37,382 bases of DNA. Source: Gemmatimonadota bacterium. GTDB lineage: Bacteria; Gemmatimonadota; Gemmatimonadetes; Gemmatimonadales; GWC2-71-9. Every line of letters starts with the position of its first letter. The stretch's first letter is position 1. The notes beneath the pieces are model-generated. The model was given only the letters and a program-made list of their open reading frames with translations. It made no database searches and was not told the DNA's origin. A program made the translations under genes and the position numbers. Location: NCBI GenBank assembly GCA_003222205.1, contig QHVC01000108.1, positions 1-37,382 on the forward strand, written 5' to 3'. Positions 1 to 7,927 of this stretch are shown piece by piece.

Positions 1-1
1 C

Positions 2-283
2 GTCGCCATCAACCGCTACGGCATGCGCCTGCCGATGAAGGCGTTCTTCGGCGTCACCGGAGCGCTGCTCTACTACATGGCGTTCGTGTTCGCGGGGCAG
101 GGGGTCAAGGACCTGCAGGAAGCGGGACTCGTGGGACTCACGGTGCTGGAAGGTTGGCCGCGCTGGCCGCAGCTGGGCATCTACCCGACGGTGCAGTCGC
201 TGGCGCTGCAGGGCGTGCTGGTCGTGCTACTGGTGTTCGGGCTGGCGTGGTCGCGGTTGCGGCGCTCCCCCCCTCGCGCCTAG
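2..283 (+). CDS. FTR1-family iron permease, C-terminal part (5' end outside window)
   Basis: This is the end of an open frame that enters from the left edge. FTR1/EfeU proteins are membrane permeases that import iron. The visible 93 residues hold two hydrophobic segments: one with the pattern FxFAGQGVKDLQEAG, which matches the C-terminal part of EfeU/FTR1 proteins, and a final one (LQGVLVVLLVFGLAW) followed by a basic tail. The REXXE iron-binding motifs of the family would lie upstream of the window, so function is inferred from the C-terminal match only. The last 57 bases overlap the convergent lgt gene, so no terminator fits between them. Confidence 0.8.
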   Translation, partial: VAINRYGMRLPMKAFFGVTGALLYYMAFVFAGQGVKDLQEAGLVGLTVLEGWPRWPQLGIYPTVQSLALQGVLVVLLVFGLAWSRLRRSPPRA

Positions 284-1090
284 CGCCTCGGCGCGCACCG
301 GCACCGGCTCCGGCGTCGCCCATACTCTGACCAGGGAGAGTCCCACCAGGACGAGCGCCACGCTCGTCGCCTGCGCGACGGTGAACGCGCCGAGTACGCG
401 GTCGTCCTTGGCGCGGATGAACTCGACGAGGAACCGCTCGAGCGCGGCGCACACCAGATATACCGCGAACAACCATCCGGTGGCGTGGCGGTGGTCGCGG
501 TGCCGCCACAGCCAGGCGAACACCAGCAACATCACCGCGGTCTCGTAGATCTCTGTGGGGTGCACGGCGACGACGGCGGCCGGATCCGCGCCCGCCGGGA
601 ACGTCACGTGCAGCTGCGACAGGTTGGCGACCGTGGTCGCGGGGAGGCCCTGGGGGAACTTCATCCCCCAGGGGAGCGTGGTGGGGATGCCGTAGTCGTC
701 CTGCACGAGGAAGCACCCGACCCGCCCCAGCGCGTACCCGAGCGCGAGCGCCGGCGCGCACACCTCCGCCGTCAGACGCAGCGGCACCCGCCGCCGCACG
801 CCGGCGAGGATCACTCCCGCCGCTCCGCCCAGGAACCCGCCATACCAGACGAAGCCGCCGCGCTCGAACGGTGAGGCCCCCGTGAGCGCCACGTACCAGA
901 GCTTGGCGCCGATCAATCCGCCCACGACGGCGCCGATGACGATGTCCGCCGCGTACTCTTCGTTCAGCGCGCGACGGCGCAGCTCCATCTGGATCGCCCA
1001 GCCGCTCATCAGGAACGCCACCATCATCATCAGGCCAAAGCCGGTGACGGCGATGGGGCCGAGGTGCAGGGTGAACGGATAAACGGTCAT
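227..1090 (-). CDS. lgt: Prolipoprotein diacylglyceryl transferase, variant active-site form
   Basis: Lgt moves diacylglycerol from phosphatidylglycerol to the lipobox cysteine of prelipoproteins in the inner membrane. The 287-residue protein has about seven hydrophobic segments, the family signature region as GRVGCFLVQDDYG, a VHPTEIYE motif, and an ERFLVEFIR motif matching the conserved arginine near the C terminus. The signature differs from the E. coli form GRIGNFINGELWG: Asn is Cys and Glu is Asp, and the HGG motif of the third loop is YGG. Related variants annotated as Lgt exist, so I keep the name. ATG overlaps the tsaD stop as ATGA. The start lies 3 bases from a GGGATGC heptamer array. 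The tail beyond about residue 260 is Pro/Arg rich. Confidence 0.85.
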   Translation of the reverse strand: MTVYPFTLHLGPIAVTGFGLMMMVAFLMSGWAIQMELRRRALNEEYAADIVIGAVVGGLIGAKLWYVALTGASPFERGGFVWYGGFLGGAAGVILAGVRRRVPLRLTAEVCAPALALGYALGRVGCFLVQDDYGIPTTLPWGMKFPQGLPATTVANLSQLHVTFPAGADPAAVVAVHPTEIYETAVMLLVFAWLWRHRDHRHATGWLFAVYLVCAALERFLVEFIRAKDDRVLGAFTVAQATSVALVLVGLSLVRVWATPEPVPVRAEALGARGGAPQPRPRQPEHQ

Positions 1091-2163
1091 GAGGGATGGG
1101 GGATGCGGGATGCGGGATGCGTGGTTGCCGGTTCGAGACCCGACAGGGGCAAGTCCGCCCGGGCGTCGAGTGTCCAGTCGCTCGCTTCACCCTGCGCCAG
1201 CCGCCACCAGCCGGCGCGCGCGATCATCGCCGCGTTGTCCGCGTTGAGCCGCGGGCTCGCGACGGCGACCCGCGCCCGATTCGGGAGATTCGCGAGCCGC
1301 CGCGCGGCGAGAGCGGCGAGCGCGCGGCTGCAGGCGACGCCGCCGCCCAGGACGGCGACCCGTCGCCCCGTGGCCTCCACGGCGCGCTCCAGCTTCGTCA
1401 CCAGCACGTCGAGCACGGCGTCCTGGAAGCCCCGCGCGAGCGCCGCGCGGTCGGCCGCAAGGTCCGTGCTGGCGCGCACGGCGTGCAACACGGCGGTCTT
1501 GAGTCCCGAGAAGGAGAACTCCAGCCCCTCGTCGATCATGGGGCGGGGGAACGTGAAGCGCGCCGGGTCGCCCCCCCCCTCGGCCGCGAGCCGCTCGATC
1601 GCCGGGCCGCCGGGGTACCCGAGCCCCAGCAGCGTGGCGACCTTGTCGAACGCCTCGCCCGCCGCGTCGTCGCGCGTCTGCCCCAGCAGGCGGTAGCGCC
1701 CCCACGCGGGCACGTCGAGCAAGAGCGTATGGCCGCCCGAGACGAGCAGGGCGACAAACGGCGGGGCGAGCTCCGCATCCTCCACCGCCGGCGCGAACAG
1801 GTGCCCCTCGAGGTGATTCACGCCGATGAGACGCCGGCCGCCGGCGTACGCCAGCGCCTTCGCGTACACGACGCCCACCAGCAGCGCCCCGACGAGTCCG
1901 GGTCCCTGCGTGACGGCGACGGCGTCCACCGCGCTCCACGACACGCCCGCTGCGGCGAGCGCGCGCTCGACGACCGCCGGCAGGGCGGCGAGGTGGGCGC
2001 GGCTGGCGAGCTCGGGAACGACGCCGCCGAACACCTGATGGATGTCCTGCGACAGGATGATCAGGCTGGCGAGCTCGGGCGCGCCGCTCCAGCCGCCGCC
2101 CACGAGGACGGCGGCCGAAGTCTCATCGCACGATGTCTCGATGCCGAGCAGGACCTCAGCCAC
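1087..2163 (-). CDS. tsaD: tRNA N6-threonylcarbamoyladenosine synthase subunit TsaD
   Basis: TsaD transfers the threonylcarbamoyl group to A37 of ANN-decoding tRNAs, working with TsaB, TsaC and TsaE in the cytoplasm. At 358 residues the length is normal. The start GIETSCDETS, the metal-binding NHLEGHLFAP (two histidines), SGGHTLLL, the FDKVATLLGLGYPGGP block and the late NADNAAMIA motif are all present. The last ten or so residues ([10 protein letters not shown]) are not family sequence: they are encoded by the heptamer array at 1093-1120, so the repeat supplies the C terminus and stop context. The stop overlaps the lgt start, and the tsaD start overlaps the ybbR end by 8 bases. Confidence 0.97.
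   Translation of the reverse strand: MAEVLLGIETSCDETSAAVLVGGGWSGAPELASLIILSQDIHQVFGGVVPELASRAHLAALPAVVERALAAAGVSWSAVDAVAVTQGPGLVGALLVGVVYAKALAYAGGRRLIGVNHLEGHLFAPAVEDAELAPPFVALLVSGGHTLLLDVPAWGRYRLLGQTRDDAAGEAFDKVATLLGLGYPGGPAIERLAAEGGGDPARFTFPRPMIDEGLEFSFSGLKTAVLHAVRASTDLAADRAALARGFQDAVLDVLVTKLERAVEATGRRVAVLGGGVACSRALAALAARRLANLPNRARVAVASPRLNADNAAMIARAGWWRLAQGEASDWTLDARADLPLSGLEPATTHPASRIPHPS
1093..1120 (+). repeat. Tandem heptamer array, GGGATGC family, four units
   Basis: Four head-to-tail 7-bp units: GGGATGG, then GGGATGC three times. The array lies inside the 3' end of tsaD and is read there as HPASRIPHP. The same unit recurs at 5706-5733, 5941-5968 and 28520-28540. Confidence 0.9.
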
Positions 2164-3088
2164 GGCCGGTCTTCTTGCGCAGGGCGACCGAGTCGGGAAT
2201 GGCCCGGGCGGTGATGCCGCGTGGCGCGATGACCGTGAGCCGGGCGTAGGCGCCGGCGGCGCCGATCCGGCCCGGCAGGTGCACGATGACTTTGAGGCTG
2301 TCGCGGGTGAGGCGCTGCACGACAGCGTCGGCGCCGCGCACGACGACCGACACGCGGGCCGGCGTCACGACGAAGCTCGTCAGCGCGCCGGCGCCGCTCT
2401 CGACCGGGATGCCCGCGAACGAGCGCTCGTGGATGACGCTGAGATCCCCCGAGACGGTGACCTCTTTGGGCGCGATACGGACGACGCCGAGCGGCGCGGT
2501 GTCGATAGGGAGGCTGCGGGTGAACGGTCCCGTGACGTTGGCGATCTCGGTGGGGACGGTCGTGACCGACTCGATCGCGGCGAGGGCGCGGTCCGAGCCC
2601 ACGATGCGCGCCATGCTGGGCGTGATGGCGAGCCCGCCCTGCAGCTGGTAGCCCGATTCCGCGACGATCCGCACCAGCGGCACGATGCGCACGTCCTTGC
2701 CGGCGACGGAATCGAGCCGGATCGCGATGTCTCGGGGGGAGATCTCGTTGACCTGCACGTCGGCGCCCTTGGGGATGTCGATGTCGCTGGCCTTGAGGCT
2801 CAGGGTCCAGACCGACGCCGTGAGCGTGTCGGGCACCCGCAGGGTGATCGGCCGCAGGGACCGCAGCCGCAGCATCTCGCTGCCGCGGCCGCTGAGCAGC
2901 ACCGAGACGGTGGGTGGGGCGGCGAGCAGGGCGCGTCCCGGCGGCGGGAGCACGACGATCTTCAGGCTGAACGTCTGTGTCACCGGCTGCTGCGCGGCCA
3001 CCGCGACGTACAGCATCAGCGCGAGCGCCAGGGCGGCCAGCTTGATCGCCCAGTTGCGCGTGATGAGGCGCGTCAGGCTACCGCTCAT
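2156..3088 (-). CDS. YbbR-domain protein (CdaR-like)
   Basis: The 310-residue protein opens with RNWAIKLAALALALMLYVAV, the membrane anchor typical of YbbR/CdaR proteins, followed by beta-rich extracytoplasmic repeats. In Firmicutes CdaR regulates the diadenylate cyclase CdaA from an adjacent gene; no cyclase gene is visible here, so that role cannot be assigned. Recurring features are PxxVxVxxxG-type strands (for example TPARVSVVVRGAD near residue 250). It overlaps tlpA by 11 bases and tsaD by 8, so it is clearly co-translated with them. Membrane location is inferred from the N-terminal helix. Confidence 0.8.
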   Translation of the reverse strand: MSGSLTRLITRNWAIKLAALALALMLYVAVAAQQPVTQTFSLKIVVLPPPGRALLAAPPTVSVLLSGRGSEMLRLRSLRPITLRVPDTLTASVWTLSLKASDIDIPKGADVQVNEISPRDIAIRLDSVAGKDVRIVPLVRIVAESGYQLQGGLAITPSMARIVGSDRALAAIESVTTVPTEIANVTGPFTRSLPIDTAPLGVVRIAPKEVTVSGDLSVIHERSFAGIPVESGAGALTSFVVTPARVSVVVRGADAVVQRLTRDSLKVIVHLPGRIGAAGAYARLTVIAPRGITARAIPDSVALRKKTGRG

Positions 3089-3614
3089 CGACCAGCCGCC
3101 GCACCAGGTATTCGTTCACCGGACCGTCCCACTCGGCGGGCCCGATCACCTTCTTCACGATGACGCCGTCACGATCGATCACGAAGCTCTCCGGGACGCC
3201 GGTCGTCTGATAGCGCTGGCGGATGTCGCCGGCCTGGTTGTGCAGCACGTCGAACGACAGCCCCAACTCGCGCACGAACGCGTCGACCACCGTGGAATCG
3301 TCCTGATCCACGCTCACGGCAACGACCCGAAAGTCGGTGCCGGCGAGTTTCTTCGCCAGCCGCTCCAGCGCCGGCATCTCCACGCGGCAGGGCGCGCACC
3401 ACGTGGCCCAGATGTTGATGAGGATGGGCCGCCCGCGGTAGTTCGCGAGCGAGGCGGGACGCCCGGTGCGCAGATCGATCGCGGTGAACGCCGGGGCTTT
3501 CGAGCCCACGCCGAGCAGGGCCATCTGCGGCCGCAGCTTGATGATCAGGACGACGGCAAAGATGGCCGTCGTCACCATCCCCGTCACCAGCGCCCACTGT
3601 CGCGGAGTCTTCAC
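3078..3614 (-). CDS. TlpA/ResA-type thiol-disulfide oxidoreductase
   Basis: A membrane-anchored thioredoxin-fold protein of 178 residues. An N-terminal helix (about residues 8-26) precedes the fold. The redox motif is WCAPC in the context WATWCAPCRVEMP, and the cis-proline loop reads TGVPESFVIDRDG, both typical of TlpA/ResA proteins that reduce disulfides outside the membrane, often for cytochrome c maturation. The partner is not identified. I chose the GTG start at 3614 because it sits directly before the hydrophobic helix and overlaps the rpe stop as GTGA; the longer upstream frame is only the shadow of rpe. Confidence 0.9.
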   Translation of the reverse strand: MKTPRQWALVTGMVTTAIFAVVLIIKLRPQMALLGVGSKAPAFTAIDLRTGRPASLANYRGRPILINIWATWCAPCRVEMPALERLAKKLAGTDFRVVAVSVDQDDSTVVDAFVRELGLSFDVLHNQAGDIRQRYQTTGVPESFVIDRDGVIVKKVIGPAEWDGPVNEYLVRRLVDER

Positions 3615-4282
3615 ACGGCCACCAGGCAGCGCCGCCGCAGCTCGGCCACCTCGCGGCCGGGGTCCGCGCTCCCGAACACCGCGATGCCGGCGACGAACGT
3701 GTCGGCGCCCGCGACGTGCGCTTCGGCGATCGTCTCCGTCGTGATCCCGCCGTCGACTTCGAGGAACGCCCGCGAGCCCTGCGCCGTGAGCAACGCGCGG
3801 GCGCGCCGGATCTTGTCGGTCGAGCCGGGGAGATAGCTCTGCCCACCGTAGCCCGGGTTCACCGTCATGATGAGCAGCAGGTCGACGTCGTCGAGGACGT
3901 CCTCGACGAGGGCGAGCGGCGAGGCCGGGTTCAAAGCGAGGCCGGCCAGCATGTCGCGCTTCTTCACCGTGTCGAGGTGGCGTTGCACGTGGATCGTCGC
4001 CTCGGGGTGGAAGGTGAGCACCGAGGCGCCGGCGTCCGCCATCGCGGCGATGTAGTGCTCGGGCTCCTCGACCATCAGGTGCACGTCGATCGGCTTGTCG
4101 GTGAGCTGGCGGAGCGCCGCCACCATGTTCGCGCCGAATGTCAGGTTCGGGACGAAGCGGCCGTCCATGACATCCACGTGCAGCCAGTCGGCGCCGCCGG
4201 CCAGCACCAGGCGCACCTGCTCGGCGAGCCGGGTCAGGTCGGCGGCGAGAACGCTGGGCGCGATGCGGATGCCGTTCGTCAT
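3611..4282 (-). CDS. rpe: Ribulose-phosphate 3-epimerase
   Basis: Rpe interconverts ribulose 5-phosphate and xylulose 5-phosphate in the pentose phosphate pathway. The 223-residue TIM barrel has the family blocks IAPSVLAADL, HVDVMDGRFVPNLTFG (metal-binding His and catalytic Asp), HLMVEEPE, MTVNPGYGGQSY and EVDGGIT (second catalytic Asp). Length is standard. The ATG at 4282 overlaps the stop of the PASTA gene as ATGA, which fixes the start. The rsmB-PASTA-rpe order suggests one transcript. Confidence 0.98.
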   Translation of the reverse strand: MTNGIRIAPSVLAADLTRLAEQVRLVLAGGADWLHVDVMDGRFVPNLTFGANMVAALRQLTDKPIDVHLMVEEPEHYIAAMADAGASVLTFHPEATIHVQRHLDTVKKRDMLAGLALNPASPLALVEDVLDDVDLLLIMTVNPGYGGQSYLPGSTDKIRRARALLTAQGSRAFLEVDGGITTETIAEAHVAGADTFVAGIAVFGSADPGREVAELRRRCLVAV

Positions 4283-5058
4283 TGCGGGCTCCGGGCGACA
4301 ACGATGTCCACAGCGGTTCCGGGCGGGGCGAGCGTGCCTGCGGCGGGCCGTTGCGCGACCACCGTCCCGGGACTCGCGTCGGACGTACGCCGCCGCGTCA
4401 CGCTGCCCAGCTGCAAGCCCTCGACCTCGAGCCTCGTGCGCGCGTCGGCCTGGCTCATGTTCAGCAGGTCCGGCACCGTGATCGTCGCCTCCCCGCGGCT
4501 GATCACCAGCGCCACGCCGGCGCCGGGCGCCAATGGCTCGCCGGCGGGCGGCCGCGTCAGTCCCACGACGCCCGGCGGGACCCGCGGCACCTGGATCGAC
4601 TCGACCTGCGCGACGCTCAGCCCCGCGGCGGTAATCAGGCGCCGCGCCACGGACCCGTCCAGCCCCGTCACGTCGGGTACCGGAATCTTGGGCGGCCCGG
4701 CGCTCGACACCAGGGTCACCCGCCCGTCCGCGACGGCGCTGACCCCGGGCGGTGGATCCTGCCAGATGATCGTGCCCTGGGGAGCGGTGGGGTGGGGCTC
4801 GGTCCCGCCGTCCACGACCTGAAGCCCGGCGTCGCGGATCTCCCGTGACGCGTCCTGCAACGTGAGCCCCAGCACGCGCGGCACCGTCTGCCGGGCGTGC
4901 AGGATCGGGGTCGGGAAGACGAAAAAGAAGGCCGTGAGGTAGCCGAGCAGCACCAGCCCCAGGACCAGCATCGCCCAACGGGTCGCCGAGCGGCGCTCCA
5001 ACCCAAAGGTCGGCAAGCGCCATTCGCGCAGGGGCGGGAAGCGGCGGCGGAACTGCAT
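4279..5058 (-). CDS. Membrane-anchored protein with three PASTA domains
   Basis: The 259-residue protein has a basic N terminus, one transmembrane helix at about 28-50, and three PASTA repeats at about 58-119, 126-188 and 194-256, each with the VPDVTGL-type opening and a final VxLVxS strand. PASTA domains bind peptidoglycan fragments and usually sit on Ser/Thr kinases or penicillin-binding proteins; here no kinase or transpeptidase domain is attached, so it is probably a cell-wall sensing or scaffolding protein. The ATG shares one base with the rsmB stop (TGATG). A longer reading in this frame runs through rsmB and is a shadow. Confidence 0.88.
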   Translation of the reverse strand: MQFRRRFPPLREWRLPTFGLERRSATRWAMLVLGLVLLGYLTAFFFVFPTPILHARQTVPRVLGLTLQDASREIRDAGLQVVDGGTEPHPTAPQGTIIWQDPPPGVSAVADGRVTLVSSAGPPKIPVPDVTGLDGSVARRLITAAGLSVAQVESIQVPRVPPGVVGLTRPPAGEPLAPGAGVALVISRGEATITVPDLLNMSQADARTRLEVEGLQLGSVTRRRTSDASPGTVVAQRPAAGTLAPPGTAVDIVVARSPQ

Positions 5059-6371
5059 CAGTGCTTCCGCACCAGCCGGGCGGCGTACGCGCCGTCCATG
5101 CCATGACGCTGCGGCAGGGACTGGAAGTCTCCCGCGGGGGTGAGCAGCTCCGGGGCCACGGCCGCTGCGGTCGCGCGCGTGAACTCCGCGTGGTCTGTCA
5201 GGAACGCATTCACGACGTCCGTGTTCTCCTCCGGTTCGAGCGAGCAGGTCGCATAGACGAGCAGTCCTCCCGGGCGCACCAACCGGACCGCCGCCTCGAG
5301 CAAGGCCCGCTGCCGCACGGCCGCACGGGCGATGGCGCGCGCGGTCACGCGCCAGCGCGCGTCGGGGTGCCGCGCCATCGTGCCGGTGGCGGTGCAGGGA
5401 GCGTCCACCAGCACGGCGTCCCACGCGGCCCCCGCGAACGGGGCAGCCAGAAGATCGGCACCCAGCACGCGGATCGCCACTCCGGCGCGGCGGGTGGTGT
5501 CGGCGAGGCGAGCGAGCCGGTCCCGCCGAGCGTCTCCGGCGACCACCCGTGCCCCCAGCCGCTCCAGCGTCACGGCTTTGCCGCCGGGCGCCGCGCAGGC
5601 GTCGTACACCCGGGCGCCCGCGGGGATCGCCGCGAACCGACACACCAGCGCGTGGGCGGGGTCCTGGACGAGAAACCCGCCCTCGGTAAACCCGGGGAGC
5701 TTCGCGGGATGGGGGATGCGGGATGCTGGATGGGTAACGACGAGCCCGACGGCGTACGGTGCCGGCCGGGTCTCGAGTCCCGCTTCTTGGAGCCGAGTTG
5801 CCAGCGTTTCTGTGTCCCAACGAGCAGGTTGAAGCACAAGCCGCGACTTCGTGTCGTTCCACGCGAGCAGTCGTTGAGCTTCCTCGGCACCGAAGCTTCC
5901 CCGCCAGCGTTGCACCAGCCAGTCGGGGTGGGAGGGGGACGCATCCCCCATCCCCCATCCCGCATCCCGTGACAGGCGTCGAAGAAACTGATTGACGTAC
6001 CGCGCCGCGGCCTCCCCCGTCGTCTCCCGCGCCAGCTCCACGCTGGTCGAGACCGCCGCGTGCGCCGGAACGCGATTGAGCGCGCGCAGCTGGTAGGCGC
6101 CGAGGCGCAGCACGTCGTGCAGGCGGGGGTCGACGCGCGCGAGGTGCAGTGCGTCGTCGAGCTCGGTCTGACGCCGCAGCACGCCGGCCGACAGCTCGTA
6201 CGCGAGTCGCCGGTCGCGCTCGGCGAGGGCGGCGAGGTGGCGATCGCGGGCGTCGTTGAGGGTGGCTCCGGCCCGGACCGCCCGGAGGATCTCCAGAGCC
6301 GCGCGGCGCGCGGCGGTCGCGCCCTTAATCCAGCAACCCTTCGAGCGGAGAGGACGGCACGGCGACTTCAC
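5058..6371 (-). CDS. rsmB: 16S rRNA (cytosine-967-C5)-methyltransferase RsmB
   Basis: RsmB methylates C967 of 16S rRNA. An N-terminal NusB-like RNA-binding domain is followed by a SAM methyltransferase with [15 protein letters not shown] (SAM motif), [15 protein letters not shown] (first conserved Cys) and [12 protein letters not shown] (catalytic Cys). Two GGGATGC heptamer arrays lie inside the coding sequence and add residues reading HPASRIPHP and [11 protein letters not shown]. The start is uncertain: no ATG, GTG or TTG lies close before the NusB domain. I chose GTG at 6371, which overlaps thiG by 47 bases; an ATG at 6392 or a rare ATT at 6329 directly after the thiG stop are the alternatives. 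Confidence 0.93.
   Translation of the reverse strand: MKSPCRPLRSKGCWIKGATAARRAALEILRAVRAGATLNDARDRHLAALAERDRRLAYELSAGVLRRQTELDDALHLARVDPRLHDVLRLGAYQLRALNRVPAHAAVSTSVELARETTGEAAARYVNQFLRRLSRDAGWGMGDASPSHPDWLVQRWRGSFGAEEAQRLLAWNDTKSRLVLQPARWDTETLATRLQEAGLETRPAPYAVGLVVTHPASRIPHPAKLPGFTEGGFLVQDPAHALVCRFAAIPAGARVYDACAAPGGKAVTLERLGARVVAGDARRDRLARLADTTRRAGVAIRVLGADLLAAPFAGAAWDAVLVDAPCTATGTMARHPDARWRVTARAIARAAVRQRALLEAAVRLVRPGGLLVYATCSLEPEENTDVVNAFLTDHAEFTRATAAAVAPELLTPAGDFQSLPQRHGMDGAYAARLVRKH
5706..5733 (+). repeat. Tandem heptamer array, GGGATGC family, inside rsmB
   Basis: Units GGGATGG, GGGATGC, GGGATGC, TGGATGG. On the coding strand it is read HPASRIPHP, the same frame as in tsaD. It is the left half of an inverted pair with 5941-5968. 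Confidence 0.9.
5941..5968 (-). repeat. Tandem heptamer array, GGGATGC family, inverted copy inside rsmB
   Basis: Units GCATCCC, CCATCCC, CCATCCC, GCATCCC on the + strand, which is the reverse orientation of the array 207 bases to the left. It encodes the DAGWGMGDA stretch of RsmB. Confidence 0.9.
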
Positions 6372-7122
6372 GTTTGGGCATGCGGCCGGCAAGGAACGCC
6401 AGGCGGCCCGCCTCGACGGCGAGGCGCATCGCCCGGGCCATCGCCACCGGGTCCTGCGCGGCGGCGATCGCCGTGTTCATCAGGATGCCGTCCACGCCCT
6501 GCTCCATGGTGAGGCACGCGTCGGACGCGGTGCCGACGCCGGCGTCGACGACGACCGGCACCTTGAGGCGGCGCTTGATCGTTCGCACGGTGACGGGGTT
6601 GAGCAGGCCGAGACCGCTGCCGATGGGCGACGCCAGCGGCATCACCGCCGCGCAGCCGGCGTCTTCGAGCCGCAGGGCGGTGATCAGGTCCTCGTTCGAG
6701 TAGGCGAGGACTTGAAAGCCTTCCTTCACCAGGACGCGCGCGGCCTCCAGCAGGCCCTGGACGTCGGGCAGCAGGGTCTCCTGGTCGCCGATCACCTCGA
6801 GCTTCACGAATTCGTTGAAGCCGGCCTCGCGCGCCAGCCGCGCGTAGCGGATCGCGTCCTCGGCCGTGTAGCAGCCGGCGGTGTTGGCGAGCAGGAAGAA
6901 GCGCTTGGGGTCGAGGTGGTGGAGGATGCTGTCGTCCCGCGACCGATCGAGGTTCACGCGCCGCACGGCGACGGTGACGATCTCGGCGCCCGATGCGGCG
7001 ATCGCGCGCGTCATCGTTTCGTTGTCGGGATACTTCCCGGTGCCGACCATGAGGCGCGACTGGAACGCGCGCCCGCCGACGGTGAAGGGAGTGTCCTGGA
7101 GTGTCGCGATCGCGGTGGTCAT
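6325..7122 (-). CDS. thiG: Thiazole synthase ThiG
   Basis: ThiG builds the thiazole phosphate of thiamine from deoxyxylulose phosphate, dehydroglycine and the sulfur carried by ThiS thiocarboxylate. The 265-residue barrel has [37 protein letters not shown], the [10 protein letters not shown] block with the Schiff-base lysine, [13 protein letters not shown] and [12 protein letters not shown]. The ATG at 7122 shares its first base with the thiS stop (TGATG), in line with ThiS and ThiG acting as a complex. Confidence 0.98.
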   Translation of the reverse strand: MTTAIATLQDTPFTVGGRAFQSRLMVGTGKYPDNETMTRAIAASGAEIVTVAVRRVNLDRSRDDSILHHLDPKRFFLLANTAGCYTAEDAIRYARLAREAGFNEFVKLEVIGDQETLLPDVQGLLEAARVLVKEGFQVLAYSNEDLITALRLEDAGCAAVMPLASPIGSGLGLLNPVTVRTIKRRLKVPVVVDAGVGTASDACLTMEQGVDGILMNTAIAAAQDPVAMARAMRLAVEAGRLAFLAGRMPKREVAVPSSPLEGLLD

Positions 7123-7322
7123 CACCCACCTCCCACGAAATGCACCAGCTCGATAGCGTCCCCGGCCGCGACCGGCGTCTCCCCGAGCGCCGGGCGGCGT
7201 ACGATGCGGCGGTTGTGCTCGACGACGACCGTGCGGGGGTCGAGCGCGAGCTCCGCGAGCAGCTCGAGCAGCGTGACGCCGGGCCGTACGGTCTTGGGCG
7301 ATCCGTTCACGACGACTTCCAT
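7122..7322 (-). CDS. thiS: Sulfur carrier protein ThiS
   Basis: A 66-residue ubiquitin-like protein that carries sulfur as a C-terminal thiocarboxylate for ThiG. It starts [12 protein letters not shown], has the [12 protein letters not shown] strand typical of ThiS, and ends in the required glycines (HFVGGG) at the very C terminus. The ATG at 7322 lies within the last codons of the tenI-like gene (16-base overlap). No adenylating enzyme ThiF is visible in this window. Confidence 0.96.
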   Translation of the reverse strand: MEVVVNGSPKTVRPGVTLLELLAELALDPRTVVVEHNRRIVRRPALGETPVAAGDAIELVHFVGGG

Positions 7323-7927
7323 AACGCCTCCAGCATTTGCCTGGCCGCCGCGGCGGGCTCGGTCGCATCCCACAGGGCCCGGATCGCGGCCGCGCCGTGC
7401 GCGCCGGCCTCCCGGACCTCGGGCGCGTTCCGCGCCGTCACCCCGCCGATCGCGATCACCGGCAGCCCCAGCGTCACGACCTCCCGCAGCCCTTCCAATC
7501 CCAGCGGCGCGCGGCCAGGGTGCGTGGCGGTCGGGAATACTGGGCCTACCAGAAGATAATCGGCTCCCCCAGCCTGGGCGGCCTCGGCCTCCGCCAGACC
7601 GTGCACCGACGCGCCGATCCACCAGGTCGGCTCCAGCCGCCGCGCCGCTTCGGGCGAGAGACCACGGTCGGTGAGCTGCACGCCCGCGGCGCCGACGGCG
7701 AGGGCGATGTCGAGGCGGTCATTAACAAACAGACGCTGAGGCGCATAGAGGCCAAGGCGCGCGGCGAGCTCGTGGTGCTCCAGCCCTGACAAGGAATGGC
7801 CGCGGGCGTGGAAGGCGAGGTCGGCGCCGCCGCCGGTCGCCAGCTCGCGGGCGAGGTCGTCCAAGTCCGCGCGGCGGGCGATGCGCTCATCGGTGACGGC
7901 GTGGAGGCGCGGGAGGGGCGGTCTCAC
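7307..7927 (-). CDS. tenI: TenI-type thiazole tautomerase (ThiE superfamily)
   Basis: The 206-residue barrel belongs to the ThiE/TenI superfamily. It begins [10 protein letters not shown] and keeps the [11 protein letters not shown] phosphate loop and VIAIGGVT. It lacks the QLREK substrate motif of thiamine phosphate synthase (the position reads AFHARG) and has IGASVH, which matches the conserved histidine of TenI, the enzyme that aromatises the ThiG product. I therefore prefer TenI to ThiE; automatic annotation would probably say thiamine phosphate synthase. The GTG start at 7927 overlaps the fmt stop as GTGA. Position next to thiS-thiG supports the thiazole role. Confidence 0.8.
   Translation of the reverse strand: MRPPLPRLHAVTDERIARRADLDDLARELATGGGADLAFHARGHSLSGLEHHELAARLGLYAPQRLFVNDRLDIALAVGAAGVQLTDRGLSPEAARRLEPTWWIGASVHGLAEAEAAQAGGADYLLVGPVFPTATHPGRAPLGLEGLREVVTLGLPVIAIGGVTARNAPEVREAGAHGAAAIRALWDATEPAAAARQMLEALWKSS

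Noticed and set aside
3611-5104. A single 497-residue fusion ending in Rpe
   Set aside because: The N-terminal part is a shadow of the PASTA gene; the rpe ATG overlaps the PASTA stop, and PASTA has its own clear frame.
7122-7927. TPP riboswitch before the thiazole genes
   Set aside because: The genes overlap each other and fmt, so there is no untranslated space for one.
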